The notes under the pieces are model-generated. The model was not told the origin of the DNA, made no database searches, and saw only the letters and a program-made list of their open reading frames with translations. Both the position numbers and the translations under genes were made by a program. Shown one piece after another: positions 4,777 to 12,337 of a DNA stretch of 15,243 nucleotides (the stretch's first letter is position 1; each line of letters begins with the position of its first letter). The DNA lies in NCBI GenBank assembly GCA_036524155.1, contig DATDCV010000473.1, forward strand, positions 1 to 15,243, given 5' to 3'. Source of the DNA: DATDCV01 sp036524155 (lineage in GTDB: Bacteria; Verrucomicrobiota; Verrucomicrobiia; Limisphaerales; UBA8199).

Positions 4777-6189
4777 CTACTTTTCCTCCTCGCGGATGTC
4801 GTCGATCTTGCCCCGCATATAGAAGTTCCCTTCCGGCACGTCGTCGTACTTGCCGTCGATGATGCCCTTGAAGCCTTTGACGGTTTCCTCGACGGGCACC
4901 TGCTTGCCCGGCCGGCCCGTAAACACTTCCGCGACTGTGAAGGGTTGGCTGAGGAAACGCTGGATTTTGCGCGCCCGGAACACGGTGATCTTGTCCTCTG
5001 GTGAAAGCTCGTCCATGCCGAGAATGGCGATGATATCCTGAAGATCCTTGTATCGTTGCAGGATGCGCTGGACGCCGCGGGCGACATCATAATGCTCCTG
5101 GCCGACGATCTCGGGCGCGAGCGCGCGGGAGGTCGAGGCGAGAGGATCGACAGCGGGATAGATACCCAGTTCGAAGATCGCGCGTTCGAGCACGATGGTG
5201 GCGTCGAGATGAGCGAAAGTCGTCGCGGGCGCGGGGTCGGTGAGGTCGTCGGCGGGGACATATACGGCCTGGAAGGAAGTAATCGAGCCTTTTTTGGTGG
5301 AAGTAATCCGTTCCTGGAGGTCGCCCATCTCGGCGGCGAGAGTGGGCTGGTAGCCGACCGCGCTCGGGGTGCGGCCGAGGAGGGCGGAAACCTCCGAACC
5401 CGCCTGGGAAAACCGGAAAATATTGTCAATGAACAGGAGCACGTCCTGGTTCTTTTCGTCGCGGAAGTACTCGGTAATGGCGAGCCCGGACAGGCCGACA
5501 CGCAAGCGCGCGCCGGGCGGTTCGTTCATTTGGCCGTAGACGAGCGCAATTTTGGATTTCCCGAGGTCCTTCTGATTGATCACGCCGGCGTCGGACATTT
5601 CCTTGTAGAGGTCGTTGCCTTCGCGCGTGCGCTCACCGACGCCGGCGAAGACGGACACACCGCCGTGGAGCTTGGCGATATTGTTGATCAATTCCATGAT
5701 CACGACGGTCTTGCCGACGCCGGCGCCGCCGAAAGCGCCGACTTTGCCGCCCTTGAGAAACGGGCAGATCAAGTCGATAACCTTGATGCCGGTAGCGAGG
5801 ACCTGCGGCGTGGTGGACTGGTCAACCAAGGTGGGAGCGGGGCGATGGATGGGGTAATACTTTTCCGCCACCACCGGCCCGCGTTCATCCACCGGATTGC
5901 CCGTGACGTCAAAGACCCGGCCCATCACGCATTCGCCGACCGGCATGGAGATAGGCTTGGCGGTATCGACCACCGCCATGCCGCGCTTCAGGCCGTCGGT
6001 GGTGGACATCGCGACCGTTCGGACCCAGTGGTCGCCGAGATGTTGCTGGACCTCGAGGGTAAGGCGGGTTTTTCCCTGCAATGGGAGCTCGTAATCGATG
6101 GTGAGGGCGTTGTAAATGGCAGGCAACTCGCCGGGAAACTCGACGTCCACTACCGGACCGATGACCTGAACAATTTTTCCTGTATTCAT
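4777..6189 (-). CDS. atpD: ATP synthase F1 subunit beta (catalytic)
   Basis: A 470-aa protein of full family length, carrying the catalytic nucleotide sites of F1. Visible motifs: Walker A GGAGVGKT (154-161), GERTREGND with the catalytic Glu186 and Arg187, Walker B LLFIDNIFRF with Asp255, the ATP synthase signature-type segment PAPATTFAHLDA (319-330), and a DELSPED segment (393-399) at the position of the DELSEED lever that contacts gamma. Starts 26 bases after atpG. Conservation is high throughout with no odd substitutions. Confidence 0.99.
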   Translation of the reverse strand: MNTGKIVQVIGPVVDVEFPGELPAIYNALTIDYELPLQGKTRLTLEVQQHLGDHWVRTVAMSTTDGLKRGMAVVDTAKPISMPVGECVMGRVFDVTGNPVDERGPVVAEKYYPIHRPAPTLVDQSTTPQVLATGIKVIDLICPFLKGGKVGAFGGAGVGKTVVIMELINNIAKLHGGVSVFAGVGERTREGNDLYKEMSDAGVINQKDLGKSKIALVYGQMNEPPGARLRVGLSGLAITEYFRDEKNQDVLLFIDNIFRFSQAGSEVSALLGRTPSAVGYQPTLAAEMGDLQERITSTKKGSITSFQAVYVPADDLTDPAPATTFAHLDATIVLERAIFELGIYPAVDPLASTSRALAPEIVGQEHYDVARGVQRILQRYKDLQDIIAILGMDELSPEDKITVFRARKIQRFLSQPFTVAEVFTGRPGKQVPVEETVKGFKGIIDGKYDDVPEGNFYMRGKIDDIREEEK

Positions 6190-6215
6190 CGTAAACTGTG
6201 TGTTGGCGTGGGAGC

Positions 6216-7076
6216 CTAGCCGAGGGCCATGGCGGCGCTGGAGATTTCCAGCAGTTCTTTGGTAATGGTGGCCTGGCGTATCTTGTTATATTCGAGCGTC
6301 AGCTCTTTCACGAGTTGCTTCGCGTTGTCGGTGGCGTTTTTCATCGCGACCATGCGCGCGCTGTGCTCACTGGCCTTGGCTTCGAGCAGCACCTGGGCGA
6401 CTTGAAAGTCGAGGAAGTAAATCAGCAGCCGCTCCATCAGGGTCTGCGGGTCGGGCTCGAAGATAAAATCATATCGTTGCCGGGCCGGTTCGGCGCCCGG
6501 CTTGGAGGCCGGTTCGGAGGGCGCCATCGGGAGCAGAGTCACCGTATCCGGACGTTGTGAGAGGGTGTTGATGAAGCGGGTGTAGAGCACGAGGACTTCG
6601 TCGACCTCCGCCTTGAGAAAGAGGTCGCGGGCGAAAAAGGCGACAGTTTGGCACTCGGAGAAGGTCGGAGTGTCGTGATAGGTGAACTCGCCGGCGAGCT
6701 TGCGCCGGGTGCGGGCCAGAAACTGGGCGGCTTTTCTGCCGACGGAGATGAAAAGGGTCGAAGCGGGATCGAATTTGGCGGCCTCACGGAACAGGTTTGA
6801 GTTGAGGGCGCCGCAAAGGCCTTTATCGGTGCTGACGACGATGACGCCGCGTTTGCGCACCGGCCTGACCTCCATCATTGGGTCCTGGTAATCGCGGGTT
6901 TCATCGGACAGATGCTCGAGCAACCGCCGGGTCATAGCCGCAAAGGGCCGGCCCTGGACGGCGGACTGCTGCGCGCGCTGCATCTTGGAAGACGCGACCA
7001 TTTGCATGGCCTTGGTGATCTGGGCCGTGTTCCTGACCGACTTGATGCGGCGGCGAATGTCGCGCGTGCTGGGCAT
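6216..7076 (-). CDS. atpG: ATP synthase F1 subunit gamma
   Basis: A 286-aa protein, typical length. The N-terminal helix starts MPSTRDIRRRIKSVRNTAQI and continues TKAMQMVASSKMQRAQ; the C-terminal helix carries MKNATDNAKQLVKELTLEYN and then KIRQATITKELLEI. These two helices form the rotating coiled coil inside the alpha-beta hexamer. The middle part, VIVVSTDKGLCGALNSNL (79-96), matches the family's Rossmann-like domain. A short Pro/Ala/Glu-rich insert (around residues 183-200, PMAPSEPASKPGAEPAR) lies in a surface loop. It sits between atpA and atpD as in other F-type operons. Confidence 0.98.
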   Translation of the reverse strand: MPSTRDIRRRIKSVRNTAQITKAMQMVASSKMQRAQQSAVQGRPFAAMTRRLLEHLSDETRDYQDPMMEVRPVRKRGVIVVSTDKGLCGALNSNLFREAAKFDPASTLFISVGRKAAQFLARTRRKLAGEFTYHDTPTFSECQTVAFFARDLFLKAEVDEVLVLYTRFINTLSQRPDTVTLLPMAPSEPASKPGAEPARQRYDFIFEPDPQTLMERLLIYFLDFQVAQVLLEAKASEHSARMVAMKNATDNAKQLVKELTLEYNKIRQATITKELLEISSAAMALG

Positions 7077-7100
7077 GGGGCTAAGCTTCGATTCCGGCCA

Positions 7101-8633
7101 TTATTTGTAGGTTTGCTTGAATTCCGTCGCCGCCGCCTTCAGTTCAGAGATGAGCTGGTCGTTGAGCGCCTTTTCCCGCGATATTTTGGCCAACACCTCC
7201 GGCCGCCGGGTCTTGAGGAAATCGGTCAGCTTGTTCTGGAAGTCCTTAACTTTCTCAATCGGCACATCGTCGATGAACCCGTTTTGGGCCACCCACAAAA
7301 CCGCGACCTGGATTTCGACCGGGATGGGATCAAACGGAGGCTGTTTAAAGACTTCCATGATGCGCTTGCCGCGTTCGATCTGGGCCTGGGTTTTGGCATC
7401 GAGGTCGGAGCCAAACTGGGCAAAAGCGGCGAGCTCGCGGAACTGCGCGAGATCGCCTTTCAGACGGCCGGCGACCTGTTTCATGGCTTTGACCTGGGCG
7501 GCAGAGCCCACGCGCGAAACGGAAATGCCGACCGAAACCGCGGGGCGTACGCCCTGGTAGAACAGGTCGGTCTCGAGGAAGATCTGGCCATCGGTGATGG
7601 AGATGACATTGGTGGGGATGTAAGCGGAGACGTCGCCCGCCTGGGTTTCGATAATAGGCAGGGCGGTCAGGGAACCATTGCCATACTTCTCGGCGACTCG
7701 CGCGGCTCGTTCCAACAGGCGGCTGTGCAGGTAAAACACATCGCCAGGGTAAGCTTCCCGGCCGGAAGGGCGCTTCAGCACCAGCGATACCTGGCGGTAG
7801 GCGACGGCGTGCTTGGAGAGGTCGTCGTAAATGATGAGGGCGTCGAGGCCGTTGTCGAGGAACCACTCGCCCATCGCGCAGCCGGCGAAAGGAGCCAGGT
7901 ACTGGTTAGTGGCGGAGTCGGAGGCTGCGGCGACAACGACGATCGTGTAACGCATCGCTCCGGTTTGCTCCAGGACCCGGATGACGTTGGCGATACTGGA
8001 CTGTTTCTGCCCGATCGCGACGTAGATCGAGTAAAGCGGACGGTAGGATTTGTCGCCGGCTTCCTCAGCGGCCTTATTGAGGCGCGCGTTGCTGATCATG
8101 GTGTCGATCCCGAGCGTGGTTTTGCCGGTCGACCGGTCACCGATGATCAACTCACGCTGGCCGCGGCCGATCGGGATCATGGCGTCGATAGCCATGATCC
8201 CGGTTTGCACGGGTTGGCTAACCGAGCGGCGCCGGATAATGCCGGGAGCGATTTTCTCAACCGGGTAGGTTTTGTCGGTGTCGATGGGGCCTTTGCCGTC
8301 GATGGGCAGCCCCAGGGTATTGACTACGCGGCCCAGCAACCCCATGCCGACGGGGACCTGCAGCACCCGGCCGGTGGTGCGCACCTCCTGCCCCTCTTTG
8401 ACGCCGGTGTAGTCGCCCAGAATGATGGCGCCCACTTCGGTCTCCTCAAGGTTCAGCGCCAGGCCGGTAACGCCGTTGCCGAAATCAAGCATCTCGTTGT
8501 ACATGGCGTTGGCCAGACCCTCGACCTTGGCGACGCCGTCGCCGATTTCGCGGACGACCCCCACATTCTGCCTCACCGTAGCCGTTTTGGCGGCCGTGAT
8601 TTGGGCTTCGATCTCCTGTAACAGGTTACTCAT
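7101..8633 (-). CDS. atpA: ATP synthase F1 subunit alpha
   Basis: A 510-aa protein, full length for alpha, forming the non-catalytic sites of the hexamer. Motifs: N-terminal NVGVVREIGDGVAKVEGL crown domain (23-40), P-loop GDRSTGKT (165-172), KRPSGREAYPGDVFYLHSRL (287-306), and PAVSVGISVSRVGSAAQ (364-380) with Arg374 at the arginine-finger position that reaches into the catalytic site on beta. The P-loop has Ser at position 168 where GDRQTGKT is the common form, a mild oddity. Starts 13 bases after atpH. Confidence 0.99.
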   Translation of the reverse strand: MSNLLQEIEAQITAAKTATVRQNVGVVREIGDGVAKVEGLANAMYNEMLDFGNGVTGLALNLEETEVGAIILGDYTGVKEGQEVRTTGRVLQVPVGMGLLGRVVNTLGLPIDGKGPIDTDKTYPVEKIAPGIIRRRSVSQPVQTGIMAIDAMIPIGRGQRELIIGDRSTGKTTLGIDTMISNARLNKAAEEAGDKSYRPLYSIYVAIGQKQSSIANVIRVLEQTGAMRYTIVVVAAASDSATNQYLAPFAGCAMGEWFLDNGLDALIIYDDLSKHAVAYRQVSLVLKRPSGREAYPGDVFYLHSRLLERAARVAEKYGNGSLTALPIIETQAGDVSAYIPTNVISITDGQIFLETDLFYQGVRPAVSVGISVSRVGSAAQVKAMKQVAGRLKGDLAQFRELAAFAQFGSDLDAKTQAQIERGKRIMEVFKQPPFDPIPVEIQVAVLWVAQNGFIDDVPIEKVKDFQNKLTDFLKTRRPEVLAKISREKALNDQLISELKAAATEFKQTYK

Positions 8634-8646
8634 ACTGTAAATTCAA

Positions 8647-9039
8647 TTAAAAACTCTCCTCCAGCGCCGCGAGCCGCGCCCGGATGCTGCCGTCATAGAC
8701 GTCGCTGCCCACCCGGATGCGCAGCCCGCCCAAAAGCCCAGAGTCCTCTCCGAAGGAGATGCGCAAACCCGGCCCATAGGCATGTTCGAGGCCGGTGCGG
8801 ATTTGGGACTGGAAATCCGGACTGAGCGACACGGGGCTGTCAATGCGGGCGGTGCGTTGCTCGACTGCAAGTCTTACCAGGCGCTGAAAATGGGAGAGGA
8901 TAGCGAGATACCTCCGCGGCTTGGCCTCGAGGACACGCTGGACCGCCTGCCGCACTCGGGTCTCGTCGAGCAAGCCGTTCACGGTGCAGACCCGGAACAG
9001 AGCTTTGGCGTCACGTCGGGCTTGTTTGGAAATCTTCAT
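8647..9039 (-). CDS. atpH: ATP synthase subunit delta (F1, peripheral stalk), short form
   Basis: A 130-aa protein, clearly shorter than the usual 175-185 aa delta. The N-terminal helical domain that caps alpha is reduced (about residues 1-68, KQARRDAKALFRVC ... LAILSHFQRLVRLAVEQRTA). The C-terminal domain retains the family hallmark GGLRIRVGSDVYDGSIRARL (104-123), which joins the b subunits. Start ATG 9039 is preceded by GGGGAG at good spacing and lies 15 bases after the atpF stop, so truncation by a wrong start is unlikely. Role: connects the F1 head to the Fo stator. Confidence 0.93.
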   Translation of the reverse strand: MKISKQARRDAKALFRVCTVNGLLDETRVRQAVQRVLEAKPRRYLAILSHFQRLVRLAVEQRTARIDSPVSLSPDFQSQIRTGLEHAYGPGLRISFGEDSGLLGGLRIRVGSDVYDGSIRARLAALEESF

Positions 9040-9054
9040 TTCAGCGCTCCCCGG

Positions 9055-9600
9055 TCAGTTCGATACCTGCCGGGCAGTTTCTTCCGCCAGCCGCCGCTGG
9101 TCGTCCGGGGTGAGGATCTTGCCAGTAACGGTGGCGGTGGTTTGCACGACCAAACGGCCGACCTCGCGTTTGAGTTCGGCCAGCATGCGCGCGTGGTCCT
9201 GGGCGGCAGCTTCCCGCGCTTTGGCGATGATCTGCTCGGCGGCGGCGATGGCGCGCTGGGTTTCCTGCTCCTGGACGCGGGCGGCGGCGGCGCGGGCTTC
9301 TTCGATCAGTTTGGTGGCCTGAGTGTTGGCCTGCGAGAGGACCTCCAGTCTCTGAGCTTCGGTCCGCGCCAGCTCAGCCTTGATCTTTTCCGCATTGGCG
9401 AGGCCCTCGGCAATGCGCTGCCGCCGTTCTTCGAGCATCGCCAGCACCCGTTTGTAGGCAAAGAAGTAGAGCAGGATGCAAACAATGATGAAGCTGATGG
9501 TCTGAGCAATCAAATGCGGCCAATCGACCCCGAAAGCCCGGGCAATCTCCTGGATTGGGCCGCCAGCTTCAGCCTGAGCCAGCAGAACAAACTGATTCAT
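9055..9600 (-). CDS. atpF: ATP synthase Fo subunit b (peripheral stalk)
   Basis: A 181-aa protein from ATG 9600; an in-frame ATG at 9612 would add MNCD and cannot be excluded. One N-terminal transmembrane helix (about 31-51, LIAQTISFIIVCILLYFFAY) is followed by a long charged, alanine-rich right-handed coiled coil (KRVLAMLEERRQRIAEGL ... AKAREAAAQDHARMLAELKR) that reaches delta. Length and layout are normal. It is separated from atpE by about 57 bases that hold a strong hairpin, so its expression may be set apart from that of atpE. Confidence 0.97.
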   Translation of the reverse strand: MNQFVLLAQAEAGGPIQEIARAFGVDWPHLIAQTISFIIVCILLYFFAYKRVLAMLEERRQRIAEGLANAEKIKAELARTEAQRLEVLSQANTQATKLIEEARAAAARVQEQETQRAIAAAEQIIAKAREAAAQDHARMLAELKREVGRLVVQTTATVTGKILTPDDQRRLAEETARQVSN

Positions 9601-9617
9601 ATCACAATTCAAAATCC

Positions 9618-9644
9618 GGCGCGGAGTCGTGCAGACTCCGCGCC
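9618..9644 (-). terminator. perfect 11-bp hairpin between atpE and atpF
   Basis: GGCGCGGAGTC (9618-9628) and GACTCCGCGCC (9634-9644) are exact complements around a 5-base loop. In the direction of transcription the stem is followed by GGATTTTGAA, a short U-run, so it resembles a weak intrinsic terminator. Such a structure after the c-subunit gene could reduce read-through or protect the atpE 3' end, giving more c than b subunit. It may also be one copy of a dispersed palindromic repeat. Structure certain; function inferred. Confidence 0.6.
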
Positions 9645-9657
9645 TGTTGGTGGTTGT

Positions 9658-9888
9658 CTAGCGCACGAGGAACAGGGCGTAGAACACGATGGCTTCTGCG
9701 AAGGCGATGGCCAGGATGGACTGGACCAGGATCTTCGTCGCCGCGCCGGGGTTGCGTCCGACGGCTTCAGAAGCTTTCATGCCGATGAAACCTACGCCGA
9801 GGGCAGCCCCGAGGGCTGCCAGGCCGACGTGAATATTCCCCGTCGGGCCGCTCTGCGCTACTTCTGCCAATATGGGCAGTAACGACAT
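9658..9888 (-). CDS. atpE: ATP synthase Fo subunit c (rotor ring)
   Basis: A 76-aa proteolipid with two membrane helices. Start ATG 9888 is chosen over the longer frame because it has AAAGGA 9 bases upstream and gives the normal length. The polar loop is GRNPGA (44-49) with Arg45 and Pro47. The ion-binding carboxylate is Glu65 in IAFAEAIVF. The residues of known Na+-binding c subunits (Gln in helix 1, Ser/Thr after the Glu) are absent: helix 1 is GLAALGAALGVGF and Glu65 is followed by Ala. The enzyme is therefore most likely proton-driven. A glycine-rich GxGxG-type packing face is present in helix 1. Confidence 0.98.
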   Translation of the reverse strand: MSLLPILAEVAQSGPTGNIHVGLAALGAALGVGFIGMKASEAVGRNPGAATKILVQSILAIAFAEAIVFYALFLVR

Positions 9889-9956
9889 ATGTATTGTCCT
9901 TTCTTCTGTTGCTCGCCTGCTCCCGCGATTGAACACGGTCAAACAGGCGAAATTAA

Positions 9957-10892
9957 TCAATGAGACGCGGGCGCCTCATGCCCTTCCTCATGCTGGCAAA
10001 TCAGCATGGTGAAAACGGCCGTCAGCAGCATAAACACCAGCGCCTGAACGAAGCCCACAAGCAGCTCCATGAAATAAAAGGGAATTGGCAACAGCCATCC
10101 CAAACCGGGAATCATTGTTGACATTGCCTCAAGCATGTTCTCACCGGCAAAAATGTTTCCGTACAGACGGAAGCTGAGCGACACCGGCCGGAACAGGATG
10201 GAGACAATCTCGAGCCACCCGACCACAAAAAAGACGGCCACCATGAGGGCCTTCAGGAGCCCGGTAGTGTCGCCCTTGGGTGCAAACAAATGAACGAGGA
10301 ACCCGATTGGCCCGTTCTCCTGCAGGGCCCAAATGAGCCAGCAGGCAAAAAACACCAGCGCCATGGCGAGGGTCATGTTCAAATCGGCGTTGGCACCTCG
10401 GAAGAGCGGTTGGTCGATGACAAACTCGTGCCCGTTGCCATGGCCCCAGCCGACTGTGCCAATGCCGGGAATTAACCCGAACCAGTTGCCGAACAGAATG
10501 AAAATGAAGATGCTCGCAAAGAACCAGAAGGTTCGCTTTACCAGGTGATGGCCGATGATGCCTTCGAGGAAATTATACAGGCTTTCCACCATCCATTCCC
10601 AGAAATTCTGGGCGCCGTCGGGGACGGCTTTCATCCGACGGGTGGCAACCTGGGCAAAAACAATCAAGCCGAGGGCGACGATCCAGGTGACCACCATCGA
10701 GTTGGTGATCGGCAAGCCAAAGACTCGCGCCAGGGGGACAGCGCTTTGCGGGAGTCCATGCTCCGCATGTGAGGCGGCAGCACGGGCCGAAGGCCCAACC
10801 CCGGCGTCGGCAGGCGAAGCGTCGGCGCTCCAGCCTGCCAGCGGAGCAGCGGCCAGCAGCAGCCCCAACAAACCTGCTTTGATAAATTGCAT
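9957..10892 (-). CDS. atpB: ATP synthase Fo subunit a
   Basis: A 311-aa protein from ATG 10892; an upstream TTG (10952) would add 20 unconvincing residues overlapping the preceding small ORF. It begins with a signal-peptide-like segment (MQFIKAGLLGLLLAAAPLAG) and an Ala-rich, probably periplasmic stretch before the membrane domain, longer than in E. coli. Membrane helices include MVVTWIVALGLIVFAQV, FWFFASIFIFILFGNWFGLI and LEIVSILF. The essential stator arginine is Arg242 in SLSFRLYGNIFAGE, beside the c-ring. It forms the proton half-channels with c. First core gene of the operon. Confidence 0.96.
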   Translation of the reverse strand: MQFIKAGLLGLLLAAAPLAGWSADASPADAGVGPSARAAASHAEHGLPQSAVPLARVFGLPITNSMVVTWIVALGLIVFAQVATRRMKAVPDGAQNFWEWMVESLYNFLEGIIGHHLVKRTFWFFASIFIFILFGNWFGLIPGIGTVGWGHGNGHEFVIDQPLFRGANADLNMTLAMALVFFACWLIWALQENGPIGFLVHLFAPKGDTTGLLKALMVAVFFVVGWLEIVSILFRPVSLSFRLYGNIFAGENMLEAMSTMIPGLGWLLPIPFYFMELLVGFVQALVFMLLTAVFTMLICQHEEGHEAPASH

Positions 10893-10897
10893 GTGTG

Positions 10898-11053
10898 CTA
10901 ACAACGTGATCCCGGGGGCACACGGTGCTCCCGAGGTGAGCTGGTTTCCCAACCGAAGCCCGCAGAAATTGCATCAAGGATCGCCAGATGACAAGGTGTT
11001 TTTTGCACGGGCGGACCGAGGGTTTGCGGCGTTTCGTCCGGCTTGGCATTCAT
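10898..11053 (-). CDS. possible 51-aa ORF leading the atp operon
   Basis: An ORF (MNAKPDETPQTLGPPVQKTP, then CHLAILDAISAGFGWETSS) whose TAG stop is 5 bases before the atpB ATG, a spacing typical of translational coupling. An alternative in-frame ATG at 11080 would add MRIVYSWLL. It occupies the place where many operons carry atpI or atpZ, but it has no membrane helix and resembles neither, so it is not a normal atpI. It could be a leader peptide, a vestigial gene or chance. Confidence 0.3.
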   Translation of the reverse strand: MNAKPDETPQTLGPPVQKTPCHLAILDAISAGFGWETSSPREHRVPPGSRC

Positions 11054-11112
11054 CAGTAACCATGAATACACGATCCGCATGGGTGTGATAAACTCATAAT
11101 TGAGGCCCGGAT

Positions 11113-12006
11113 TCACGTTTGGGCGGGAAAAATCTGGCGAAGATACTTGAGGTTTCGGCGGTGCGTTTCCTGAATGCCGAGTGGTTTGGGACCTTTGACT
11201 TCGCCCCACTGTTCCACTTGGAGCCAACCGCGGTAACCTATGGCATCCATGCCCCGGCGCACCGCGTGCCAATCGATCGTTCCCTGGCCAAACAGGATGT
11301 TACCGTAGTCTTTCGCGTGGAACTCGCAGATCCGGTCCCCCAACAACGTGATTTCCTGGAAAATATCGCGCCGCTCCTCGTGAGCATGGACGCAGTCGAA
11401 ATAGACCTTTACGGCGGACGAACCGACCCGGTCGATAATTTCTTTGTATCGCTCGGCCGTGGCTTCGCCTTCTAGGCCGAGTACGACGCCGTTCTTTTCC
11501 GCCTTAGGGGCGTTTTCCTTGAGACGCCCCACGAGCGCGTCCAGCTTGTTCTCCGGTTTTTCCAGGCCGTTACGGCCAAAGAACGCCAGCAGCAGGATCT
11601 TCTGCTTCATCGCATGGGCGACATCGATAGCGGCGTCGACCAAAGTCTGGCCTTTGGGATCCGTCCCGTAAGGCGTGTCGCTCAGTTTGCCGAGTGCGAG
11701 CGAGGCGATCTGAATGGGGTATTTCCGCGTCAGTTGCTGATAACGGTCCTGCAATTCCGGTTTCCTGAAGGATTCGACATCGGCCAGGTCCACTTGCAGC
11801 CCGTCGAATCCCAACTGGGCGGCCAGCGCGACCGCCTCCGGGTCGCCGGGCTTGCTAAGCTCCCAATCGACCACGCCGATCTTGAAGGCCGGTTTGGCCG
11901 TATCCGCTGGTTCCGGCGCTCCGCGGAGTGATGGGACAAAGACCAAGCCAACACAAGCGGCGGTGTTTTTGATCATTTCGCGCCGGGTCAATGTGACTGC
12001 GTGCAT
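11113..12006 (-). CDS. Tat-exported TIM-barrel sugar phosphate isomerase/epimerase-like protein
   Basis: A 297-aa protein. ATG 12006 is chosen because it starts a twin-arginine signal, TRREMIKNTAACVGLVFVPS (7-26); longer in-frame starts add low-complexity residues. The mature part is the AP-endonuclease-2/xylose-isomerase-like TIM barrel: FKIGVVDWEL (41-50), AAQLGFDGLQVDL (62-74), GVVLGLEGEA (173-182), VYFDCVHAHEE (201-211), ICEFHAKD (226-233) and WLQVEQWG (261-268). Glu179, Asp204, His230 and Glu265 are likely metal ligands and acid/base residues. Relatives isomerise or epimerise sugars and cyclitols; secreted Verrucomicrobia/Planctomycetes versions mostly lack a known substrate. Lies 76 bases after the small membrane gene and 220 bases before atpB. 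Confidence 0.88.
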   Translation of the reverse strand: MHAVTLTRREMIKNTAACVGLVFVPSLRGAPEPADTAKPAFKIGVVDWELSKPGDPEAVALAAQLGFDGLQVDLADVESFRKPELQDRYQQLTRKYPIQIASLALGKLSDTPYGTDPKGQTLVDAAIDVAHAMKQKILLLAFFGRNGLEKPENKLDALVGRLKENAPKAEKNGVVLGLEGEATAERYKEIIDRVGSSAVKVYFDCVHAHEERRDIFQEITLLGDRICEFHAKDYGNILFGQGTIDWHAVRRGMDAIGYRGWLQVEQWGEVKGPKPLGIQETHRRNLKYLRQIFPAQT

Positions 12007-12082
12007 AGGGCGTGAATGGGTGACGAAAAACTCTGGCGCGCCGCGATTCAACTGTCGAGCAGGAAAAGAGCAGGGTTCGGCG

Positions 12083-12337
12083 TCATCCCGGGTTGGGTTT
12101 GTGCCGACCGTGCCGCCGCCGCTTCCGTCTTTTGTAGCTCGCGACGACCATGTCTCCGGCGAAAGGGTGGGGGAGGGGACGGTCCGACAGCGCGCGGTTC
12201 GCCGCCATGAGGCGATTGAGGCTGGAACGGCCGAACCGATATACAAAGTAAACGAACAAAGAAACCCCGATCACAGCGCCCACGGTGACCAACACCCAGT
12301 CCACGTTGCTAAGACCGGCGGTTATCCTATCGATCAT
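12083..12337 (-). CDS. small single-pass membrane protein
   Basis: An 84-aa protein whose ATG shares a base with the TAA stop of the rhamnosidase gene (TAATG), a strong sign of translational coupling. It has one transmembrane helix (about 13-34, VDWVLVTVGAVIGVSLFVYFVY) followed by a polar tail ending in a basic cluster (KRRKRRRHGRHK, about 69-80). The positive tail predicts N-out/C-in topology. I do not recognise a family. Linked by position to GH78 and the TIM-barrel gene; it may be a membrane anchor or accessory protein, but nothing in the sequence proves it. Confidence 0.65.
   Translation of the reverse strand: MIDRITAGLSNVDWVLVTVGAVIGVSLFVYFVYRFGRSSLNRLMAANRALSDRPLPHPFAGDMVVASYKRRKRRRHGRHKPNPG

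Noticed and set aside
5056..6219. Long plus-strand ORF of 387 aa opposite atpD
   Set aside because: It is antisense to highly conserved atpD, with a composition typical of the complement of GC-rich codons; no motif supports it.
6912..8621. Plus-strand ORF of 569 aa opposite atpA and atpG
   Set aside because: It spans the complement of two certain genes and their gap; its Asp/Gly/His-rich composition is that of an antisense shadow.
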